This document shows, one piece after another, positions 7,355-12,091 of a stretch of 12,091 nucleotides of DNA. Within the stretch, counting starts at the first letter, position 1, and each line of letters starts with the position of its first letter. The notes under the pieces are model-generated. The model made no database searches, was not told where the DNA came from, and was given only the letters and a program-made list of their open reading frames with translations. A program made the translations under genes and the position numbers. The DNA comes from Sphingobacteriales bacterium (GTDB lineage: Bacteria > Bacteroidota > Bacteroidia > Chitinophagales > UBA2359): assembly GCA_016718845.1 (NCBI GenBank), contig JADKCK010000067.1, positions 1-12,091 of the forward strand, written 5' to 3'.

Positions 7355-9625
7355 GGTGCATCTGCCCAAACCTTATCTGCCAACACAACAGGCACCTATA
7401 CCGTTACCGTAACCACCGCAGCAGGCTGTACCGCCACCGACGATTTTACACTAACCGTAAATGCTTTACCAACACCCAATATTACGGGTTTATTGAGCTT
7501 TTGTATTGGATTTAGCACCACCATTGACGCAGGCAACGGATACGCTAACTATAACTGGAGCAACGGACTAAGCAACCAAGCCATAACCGTTAATGCTGCC
7601 AACACCTATACTGTTACCGTAACCACCGCCGCAGGTTGCACCGCCACCGATGCCGTTACCACCACCATAAATAGTAGCTTAACGCCCAATATTATAGGCA
7701 ACCCCGTTATTTGTGGCGGAGCAAGTGCCATCCTTGATGCCGAATCAGGCTACGCCACCTATATATGGAGCAACGGCGAAGCTACACAAACCATAGCCGC
7801 CACCGTAGCCAGCACCTATACAGTTACCGTTACCGACGCAAGTGGCTGTAGCGGAACCGATGCCGTTACCGTTACCGTAAATGCCAACCCAACGCCAACC
7901 ATTACAGGCGATGATGCCATTTGTGCAGGCGAAACGAGCGTTTTAGATGCAGGTGCTTATGCCGCTTATCAGTGGTCGGTAGTAGCCGAAACCAACCAAA
8001 CCTTAGTTGCCAATACCGCCGCCACCTACAGCGTTACTGTTACCGATAACAACGGCTGTGTAGGTACCGATGAATTTACCCTTACAGTTAATGCTAACCC
8101 AACACCAACCATTACAGGCGATGATGCCGTTTGTGCAGGCGAAACATCAACGCTTGATGCAGGTGCGGGCTTTGTAGCGTATAACTGGAACACCGGCGGA
8201 ACCTCGCAAACCTTAGTTGCCAACGCATCTGGCAACTACACTGTTACCGTTACCGACAACAATGGTTGCATAGGTACCGATGATTTTACGCTTACGGTTA
8301 ATGCCAACCCAATACCACAAATTACAGGCGATGATGCCGTATGTGCAGGCGAAACATCAACGCTTGATGCGGGTGCAGGATACGCCAATTATGCTTGGAA
8401 CAACGGCACATCTGCCCAAACCTTAGTTGCCAATACCGCAGGCACTTATACGGTCACGGTTACCGATAATAATGGTTGTGTGGGTACAGATGAGTTTGTA
8501 CTGACCATTAATGCCAACCCAACGCCCAATATTGGCGGCTCTACCTCGTTTTGTGTAAATGGCAATACCACCCTTGATGCGGGTGCAGGATACGCCGCTT
8601 ATAACTGGAACACCGCCGCCACCACCCAAACCTTATTTGTTAATGCCCCCAACACCTATACCGTTACTGTTACCGACAACAACGGCTGTATTGGAACCGA
8701 TGCCGTTACCGTTATCCAAACTACGCAACTATCGCCCAATATTGTAGGCAACCCCGTTATTTGTAGCGGTGCAAGTGCCACCTTAGATGCCGAAGCCGGA
8801 TACAATACCTACGCATGGAACACCGGTGCTACATCGCAAACAATAGCCGCCACAACAGCCGGCAGTTATACCGTTACCGTTACCGACGCAAGTGGCTGCA
8901 GCGGAACCGATAATATTGCTGTAACAGTAAACACCAACCCAACGCCACAAATTACAGGCGATGATGCCGTTTGTGCAGGCGAAACATCAACGCTTGATGC
9001 GGGTGCAGGATACGCCAATTATGCTTGGAACAACGGCACATCTGCCCAAACCTTAGTTGCCAACATATCAGGCACTTATACCGTTACGGTTACAAGTGCA
9101 GCAGGTTGTACGGGCATAGCTAACTTTACGCTAACGGTTAATGCCAACCCAACACCACAAATTACAGGCGATGATGCGGTATGTGCAGGACAAAGCAGCA
9201 CCTTAGATGCAGGTGCAGGCTACGCCAACTATTCTTGGAACACAGGCGGCACTGCCCAAACCTTAGTGGCTAATGCAACAGGCACTTATACCGTTACCGT
9301 TACCGACAACAACGGTTGCACGGGTACAGATACCTTTACGCTTACGGTTAATGCCAACCCAACGCCACAAATTACAGGCGACGATGCAGTTTGTGCAGGT
9401 CAATCATCAACGCTTGATGCGGGTGCAGGATACGCCAATTATGCCTGGAACAACGGCACATCTGCCCAAACCTTAGTTGCCAATACCGCAGGCACTTATA
9501 CGGTTACCGTTACAGATAACAACGGTTGCACGGGTACAGATACCTTTACGCTTACGGTTAATGCAAACCCACCCCCACAAATTACAGGCAACGATGGTTT
9601 GCGCAGGGCAATCATCAACCCTTGA
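7292..9625 (+). CDS. Adhesin segment 4: near-identical Ig-like module array
   Basis: The meaningful protein starts near 7355 (GASAQTLSANTTGTYTV); the Arg-rich residues before it are out of frame. About eleven modules follow with an exact 210-bp step from 7881. Consensus features are PTPQITGDDAVCAGE/Q, STLDAGAGYANYAWN, SAQTLVAN, GTYTVTVTDNNGC and GTDxFTLTVNAN. Two Cys per module (AVCAG and NNGC) could form an intradomain disulfide. Lys, Arg and His are absent from the real part. Modules starting near 8301, 8931, 9351 and, in the next segment, 9769 share long identical DNA, indicating recent duplication or gene conversion. The segment ends by a two-base loss near 9595 (GATGGTTTGC against GATGCGGTTTGT). 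Confidence 0.8.
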   Translation: MPRRNQLIRCRRRLCYLCLEHGASAQTLSANTTGTYTVTVTTAAGCTATDDFTLTVNALPTPNITGLLSFCIGFSTTIDAGNGYANYNWSNGLSNQAITVNAANTYTVTVTTAAGCTATDAVTTTINSSLTPNIIGNPVICGGASAILDAESGYATYIWSNGEATQTIAATVASTYTVTVTDASGCSGTDAVTVTVNANPTPTITGDDAICAGETSVLDAGAYAAYQWSVVAETNQTLVANTAATYSVTVTDNNGCVGTDEFTLTVNANPTPTITGDDAVCAGETSTLDAGAGFVAYNWNTGGTSQTLVANASGNYTVTVTDNNGCIGTDDFTLTVNANPIPQITGDDAVCAGETSTLDAGAGYANYAWNNGTSAQTLVANTAGTYTVTVTDNNGCVGTDEFVLTINANPTPNIGGSTSFCVNGNTTLDAGAGYAAYNWNTAATTQTLFVNAPNTYTVTVTDNNGCIGTDAVTVIQTTQLSPNIVGNPVICSGASATLDAEAGYNTYAWNTGATSQTIAATTAGSYTVTVTDASGCSGTDNIAVTVNTNPTPQITGDDAVCAGETSTLDAGAGYANYAWNNGTSAQTLVANISGTYTVTVTSAAGCTGIANFTLTVNANPTPQITGDDAVCAGQSSTLDAGAGYANYSWNTGGTAQTLVANATGTYTVTVTDNNGCTGTDTFTLTVNANPTPQITGDDAVCAGQSSTLDAGAGYANYAWNNGTSAQTLVANTAGTYTVTVTDNNGCTGTDTFTLTVNANPPPQITGNDGLRRAIINP

Positions 9626-10100
9626 TGCGGGTGCAGGATACGCCAATTATGCTTGGAACACAGGTGCATCTGCCCAAACATTAGTTGCCAATACCGCCGC
9701 CACCTATACCGTTACTGTTACCGACAACAACGGTTGTACAGGTATAGATGATTTTGTATTGACCGTTAATGCCAACCCAACGCCACAAATTACAGGCGAT
9801 GATGCGGTTTGTGCAGGGCAATCATCAACGCTTGATGCGGGTGCAGGATACGCCAATTATGCTTGGAACAACGGCACATCTGCCCAAACCTTAGTTGCCA
9901 ATGCCGCAGGCACCTATACCGTTACTGTTACCGACGGCAATGGTTGTGTGGGCACCGATACGTTTGTGTTGAGCATCAACGCCAACCCAACGCCCAATAT
10001 TACGGGTGCATTGGAGTTCTGTACTGGTTTTAGCACTGTATTAAATGCCAGGAACCTACACCGCTTATCAGTGGTCGGTGGCAGGACAAACAGCCGCTAA
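9594..10100 (+). CDS. Adhesin segment 5: continuing Ig-like modules
   Basis: This frame takes over after the two-base loss near 9595, starting at VCAGQSSTLDAGAGYANYAW. It holds two full-quality modules of the same family as segment 4, then the start of another (PNITGALEFCTGFSTVLNA). One extra base near 10050 (AATGCCAGGAACC) throws the frame off, giving a short nonsense tail to TGA. The apparent longer frame back to 9477 is a shadow of segment 4. It is part of one gene with its neighbours and has no start or promoter of its own. Confidence 0.72.
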   Translation: MVCAGQSSTLDAGAGYANYAWNTGASAQTLVANTAATYTVTVTDNNGCTGIDDFVLTVNANPTPQITGDDAVCAGQSSTLDAGAGYANYAWNNGTSAQTLVANAAGTYTVTVTDGNGCVGTDTFVLSINANPTPNITGALEFCTGFSTVLNARNLHRLSVVGGRTNSR

Positions 10101-10431
10101 CCTTACTGTTAATAGCAGCGGCACTTTTACCGTTACTGTTACCGACGCTAATGGTTGCACCGGAACCGATGCAGCAACTACCACCATGAACGCCAACTTA
10201 ACGCCCAATATTACAGGTACTAACGGCATTTGTGCCGGCGAAACCGCCACCTTAAACGCAGGTAGCTACACCGAGTATGTGTGGTCGGTGCCAGCACAAA
10301 CAACCGCCACCTTAGTTACCACAACAGCAGGCACTTATACCGTTACTGTTACCGACGTTAATGGTTGCACGGGCGTAGATAACTTTACCGTAGCCCTAAA
10401 CCCCGATCCACGCCCAACTTTACATCGGTAG
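10045..10431 (+). CDS. Adhesin segment 6: last two canonical Ig-like modules
   Basis: The frame resumes at GTYTAYQWSVAGQT and finishes the module begun in segment 5, then encodes a second (NLTPNITGTNGICAGETATL, YVWSVPAQT, TYTVTVTDVNGCTG). These resemble the module at 7890-8100 (AYQWSVVAET) more than the homogenised ones. It ends with one A missing at 10410/10411 (CCACGCCC for CCAACGCCC), followed by a premature TAG. Repaired, the text runs NPDPTPNFTSVAAICVGDEV into segment 7. Confidence 0.72.
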   Translation: MPGTYTAYQWSVAGQTAANLTVNSSGTFTVTVTDANGCTGTDAATTTMNANLTPNITGTNGICAGETATLNAGSYTEYVWSVPAQTTATLVTTTAGTYTVTVTDVNGCTGVDNFTVALNPDPRPTLHR

Positions 10432-11060
10432 CGGCTATTTGTGTGGGCGATGAGGTACTATTTACCTACACTGGCAGCACCAATGTGGTTACTTACAACT
10501 GGAACTTTGGCAATGGCGAAACAGCTACAGGTGTGGGTCCTCATGCCATAACCTATAACAACATAGGTACACAAACTATTACCTTAGCTGTGGTTGATGC
10601 CAACGGTTGTACTAATAGTGTTGTGCGTACTATTATTGTGTCGGAGGTAGATGCTACTGTAAATACCAATATTACCGAGCTATTGTTTGGTACTAATGCC
10701 ACATTGCAAGCCATTGCTACCTCGTCGGGCAACGGCAATCTAAGCTACCAATGGAACCCGACAGGTGCCGATTGTGCTAATGTATCTTGCTCACAAATTA
10801 CGGTATCGCCCGACAGTACTACCCTTTATACCGTTACCGTTACCGACCAATACGGTTGTGCTGCTACCGCCGATAAACTAATTACTGTTTATCGCGAAAA
10901 CGAACTAATTATACCCAACGGTTTTTCACCAAATGGCGACGGTATCAACGATGTTTTCCAATTCTATGGGGTTAATATCGAAGAGATTGAAATGCAAGTG
11001 TTTGATAGGTGGGGACAGAAGATGTACGATGCAAAAGGTATATTGATTATACTTCGGTGA
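10412..11060 (+). CDS. Adhesin segment 7: PKD-like module, Ig-like module and truncated CHU_C domain
   Basis: The frame is open from about 10412; callers may place a start at 10443. First is a PKD-like domain (VTYNWNFGNGETATG, then TQTITLAVVDANGC). Next is an Ig-like module (LSYQWNPTGADC, TTLYTVTVTDQYGCAA). Last is the gliding-motility-associated C-terminal domain: ENELIIPNGFSPNGDGIND, VFQFYGVNIEEIEMQVF, DRWGQKMYDAKG. In this family the domain directs export by T9SS type B sorting and normally runs another 35-40 residues (a WDG-type motif, then a YVY strand). Here one T appears to be missing near 11039. Even with it restored the protein reads YIDYTSVNVNY and stops at TGA (11072-11074), inside AT-rich repeats, so the sorting domain is incomplete. 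Confidence 0.8.
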
Positions 11061-11064
11061 ATGT

Positions 11065-11140
11065 CAATTATTGATTATTAATTATTGATTATGCTTCACC
11101 GTTTGCCGATTATTGATTATTGATTATTGATTATGCTTCG
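11065..11140. repeat. AT-rich TTGATTA microrepeat at the truncated adhesin end
   Basis: ATTATTGATTATTAATTATT is followed by GATTATGCTTCACCG; a second block, GATTATTGATTATTGATT, is followed by ATTATGCTTCGATG. The TTGATTA core recurs with 7-8 base spacing. The last coding bases of the adhesin (GATTATACTTCGGTG, 11045-11059) resemble the GATTATGCTTC ends of these blocks, so the repeat may have expanded into or out of the gene's 3' end. Confidence 0.75.
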
Positions 11141-11165
11141 ATGATACAAAGCCGTTGTTTGTTAA

Positions 11166-11238
11166 CTGGTAGCGTTGACACTTGTATCGACTGTATTTGC
11201 TATCTTACTAGTAGCGTCAATACGTCTATCGACTGTAT
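11166..11238. repeat. Pair of 31-bp REP-like direct repeats
   Basis: CTGGTAGCGTTGACACTTGT..CGACTGTAT (11166-11196) and CTAGTAGCGTCAATACGTCT..CGACTGTAT (11208-11238) match at about 25 of 31 positions, offset by 42 bases. Their core is also found inverted at 11249-11272 (CGATACAAGTATTGCTACTA then CCAG), so the group resembles a dispersed palindromic intergenic repeat family. Confidence 0.65.
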
Positions 11239-11239
11239 G

Positions 11240-11447
11240 GCTTGATGGCGATACAAGTATTGCTACTACCAGAAAAACAACCACACTTTACTTATCAACA
11301 CTAAATAGTAAAACGCCAATAGGGTTTAGTACCTTATTGGCGTTTTATTTTAAACTACTTGTATTGCTTGGTGGCGATACAAGTGGCGATACAAGTATCG
11401 CTACTACCAGTGAAACAGCTACACTTTACTTATCAACACTAAATAGT
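11240..11447. repeat. Direct repeat of 70 and 82 bp flanking a hairpin
   Basis: Copy A (11240-11309) and copy B (11366-11447) both run from GCTTG(A/G)TGGCGATACAAG through GCTACTACCAG to a shared end ACACTTTACTTATCAACACT plus AAATAGT. Copy B is 12 bases longer because GTGGCGATACAA is duplicated in tandem (11371-11394). The hairpin at 11310-11346 lies between the copies. Confidence 0.85.
11310..11346 (+). terminator. Terminator-like hairpin between direct repeats
   Basis: The arms AAAACGCCAAT (11310-11320) and ATTGGCGTTTT (11336-11346) are perfect 11-base complements around a 15-base loop. ATTTTAAA follows, so on the plus strand it resembles an intrinsic terminator with an interrupted T-run. 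It lies 250 bases past the adhesin stop, so it could end that transcript, but it may equally be part of the repeat element. Confidence 0.5.
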
Positions 11448-11515
11448 GGGATATGATAAAGAAGTAACCCAAAAAGTCAAGGCTGTATTTAATTGGCGGA
11501 CTGGGCAACATTCCG

Positions 11516-11740
11516 CTAAAAGATATAAACTTGCACGCCATTCATAGTGAGCTTGTCGAACAACGGTTTGTTTCGGTTTTTATTTCTCGTGTCGGGTGTG
11601 CTACTTGATATAACTTTTACAATCCTCTTTATTTTCGGATAATCATGGGATCTTACCAACCACACGGCTGTATCTTTGGGAACACTCAACACGTATGAAC
11701 GCTGTTGTCTATTAAATCTGATATACCAAAAATCTTTCAT
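11516..11740 (-). CDS. Small protein of unknown function
   Basis: ATG at 11738-11740 gives 74 residues (MKDFWYIRFNRQQRSYVLSV, then PKDTAVWLVRSHDYPKIKR and a Lys/Arg-rich tail ending VQVYIF). A TTG at 11761 would add seven residues. The reading frame stays open a little further upstream, and the protein starts abruptly with a beta-strand-like pattern, so it may be the end of a longer protein cut by an indel or deletion. The alternation around YVLSVPKDTAVWLVRS loosely recalls the later strands of lipocalin-like proteins (a Y-x-L-V then W-I-L-S-R pattern), but I do not rely on that. It points the same way as maf, about 85 bases downstream of it, across an AT-rich spacer. Given the indels elsewhere, the ORF may be incomplete. 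Confidence 0.35.
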   Translation of the reverse strand: MKDFWYIRFNRQQRSYVLSVPKDTAVWLVRSHDYPKIKRIVKVISSSTPDTRNKNRNKPLFDKLTMNGVQVYIF

Positions 11741-11761
11741 AAACTTGTTATTTGAGGGCAA

Positions 11762-11824
11762 AACAAGCCCTTTTTCATGAAATTAAAATATTTATTTAAT
11801 ATTATTAATATAATTAAATTTATA
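11762..11824. other. Extremely AT-rich spacer between maf and the small ORF
   Basis: From about 11778 to 11824 the sequence is almost pure A/T (TTAAAATATTTATTTAATAT and on), unlike anything else in the window. It could contain promoter elements for the 11740 gene, but I see no clear TAnnTTTG box. It may be simple intergenic low-complexity sequence. Confidence 0.5.
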
Positions 11825-12091
11825 TTACAAAAAGTAAGCATTCGTTTTAAGCACTCGCTTATGGGCAAGGCCAACTACGTTAAAATAACAGCCCTCGATG
11901 CGGTTTATGCCCACCATACCAATCCACTCTTGTATGGCATAGCCGCCGGATTTGTCGTAGGGTTGATAGGTATCAACATAAAAAGCTATTTCAGTGCGGG
12001 GGGTAAGTGGGTTAAAACATACGGCTGTTGTGACAGAAAAAAGTTTCTTTTTGTTGGTCGTTTGGGTAAGCAAACACACACCTGTAATTAC
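11825..12091 (-). CDS. maf: Maf family nucleoside triphosphate pyrophosphatase, C-terminal part
   Basis: The frame is open to the right edge, where the sequence still reads as Maf (VITGVCLL), so the start and the catalytic N-terminal part lie outside the window. Maf proteins hydrolyse non-canonical or modified NTPs to NMP and pyrophosphate in the cytoplasm; some were described as septum-formation inhibitors. Family motifs seen are FNPLTPRTEIAFYVDTYQPY, DKSGGYAIQEWIG and RIEGCYFNVVGL, corresponding to the conserved YxxxxxPxDKAGAYxIQ and GSYxNVVGLP regions. The end AHKRVLKTNAYFL is unlike the family. Removing one C near 11868-11872 gives GLPISECLKRMLTF, which fits better, so a one-base insertion is likely. 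The assignment is firm for the family; substrate is not predictable. Confidence 0.85.
   Translation of the reverse strand, partial: VITGVCLLTQTTNKKKLFSVTTAVCFNPLTPRTEIAFYVDTYQPYDKSGGYAIQEWIGMVGINRIEGCYFNVVGLAHKRVLKTNAYFL

Larger units (their letters stand above)
3967..10410 (+). repeat. 210-bp coding tandem repeat, about 30 Ig-like modules
   Basis: Modules of about 70 codons repeat through the giant gene. The marker ATGCCAACCC or a close variant lies at 7881, 8091, 8301, 8511, 8931, 9141, 9351, 9561 and 9769, an exact 210-bp step apart from the two-base loss near 9595. The 3967-7350 part is diverged in length and sequence, while 7881-9980 is strongly homogenised. Runs of more than 60 identical or nearly identical bases recur from 8371, 9001, 9421 and about 9839. 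Confidence 0.9.
2891..11074 (+). pseudogene. Giant multi-module Ig-like surface adhesin with CHU_C domain, whole locus (interrupted)
   Basis: Read as one gene this encodes roughly 2,700 residues: signal peptide (1-21), Pro-rich linker, AGPDQTIC start domain, nidogen-like domain, about 30 Ig-like modules of about 70 residues, a PKD-like module, another Ig-like module and a CHU_C domain. Module hallmarks are NPTPxITGDDAVCAGE, a central Trp, TYTVTVTDxNGC and two Cys. Such proteins are typically T9SS-exported adhesins or gliding-associated filaments; that role is inference. The frame breaks at a TAA (3242-3244) and at indels near 3292, 3343, 4779, 6921, 7048, 7090, 7354, 9595 (two bases), 10050, 10410 and 11039, with a further disturbed stretch near 7000. 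After each break the same module resumes in the next frame. Even repaired, the CHU_C domain is cut short at 11072-11074. The segments are listed separately below. Confidence 0.8.
11061..11515. other. Repeat-rich intergenic region
   Basis: These 455 bases lie between the broken adhesin end and the small minus-strand ORF. They contain AT-rich TTGATTA microrepeats, paired 31-bp REP-like units, a 70/82-bp direct repeat and a hairpin, each listed separately. An open frame at 11175-11456 on the plus strand consists of the repeats themselves. No gene is recognisable. Confidence 0.65.

Noticed and set aside
2891..11060. Stop-codon recoding or programmed frameshifting to express the giant protein
   Set aside because: The breaks are of both signs and of different sizes, occur at unrelated sequences, include a compensating pair, and also affect the DUF7948-type gene and probably maf. 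No common slippery site or downstream structure is seen.
11175..11456. 93-residue plus-strand frame
   Set aside because: It consists of the two direct-repeat copies (LDGDTSIATT, GGDTSIATT) and has no recognisable protein character.
11455..11551. Short plus-strand frame (GYDKEVTQKVKAVFNWRTGQ) that might be the missing end of the adhesin
   Set aside because: It lacks the family's closing motifs (WDG-type turn, YVY strand), has only a GTG start after a stop, and runs antisense to the small ORF at 11516-11740.

Overview
The window looks like chromosomal DNA of a Bacteroidota bacterium, probably from the Chitinophagales/Saprospirales/Sphingobacteriales side of the phylum. This rests on a type IX secretion (T9SS) type A sorting domain, a gliding-motility-associated C-terminal domain (CHU_C / T9SS type B), a DUF7948/SBBP-type secreted protein, TAnnTTTG-type -7 promoter boxes and no Shine-Dalgarno sequences. 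The lineage below phylum is inference.

Layout. (1) 1-777, minus strand: N-terminal part of a DUF7948-type secreted protein, open at the left edge and broken by about eight indels and one in-frame stop. (2) 778-1218: non-coding, with a 21-bp tandem repeat and a strong hairpin. (3) 1219-2703, minus strand: an intact T9SS cargo protein whose signal peptide is followed directly by what looks like the last blade of a sortilin/BNR beta-propeller. (4) 2704-2890: divergent promoter region with two mirror-image -7 boxes. (5) 2891 to about 11074, plus strand: one giant surface protein of roughly 2,700 residues. It has a signal peptide, a nidogen-like N-terminal region, about 30 Ig-like modules of about 70 residues (210 bp), a PKD-like module, one more Ig-like module and a truncated CHU_C domain. 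One in-frame stop and about a dozen indels cut it into seven or eight open frames. (6) About 11061-11515: AT-rich microrepeats, REP-like repeats and a terminator-like hairpin. (7) 11516-11740, minus strand: small unknown ORF. (8) 11825-12091, minus strand: C-terminal part of the housekeeping pyrophosphatase Maf, running off the right edge.

How they fit together. Three of the proteins appear to be exported, and two carry T9SS-type C-terminal domains, so the locus is a cell-surface/secreted-protein region next to a housekeeping gene. The giant protein is most likely an adhesin or gliding-related surface filament. Its reading frames all resume in register with the same module pattern, so I treat them as one gene. 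Whether the breaks are real decay or uncorrected long-read errors cannot be settled from the sequence. Compensating indels, and a probable indel in maf, point towards sequencing error for at least some of them.

The most notable features are a stretch of about 2,200 residues with essentially no Lys or Arg, recent homogenisation of the 210-bp modules at 7881-9980, loss of the end of the CHU_C sorting domain at an AT-rich repeat, and the apparent in-frame loss of a whole propeller in the 1219-2703 gene. I see no mobile-element gene, CRISPR array, phage gene or defence system.
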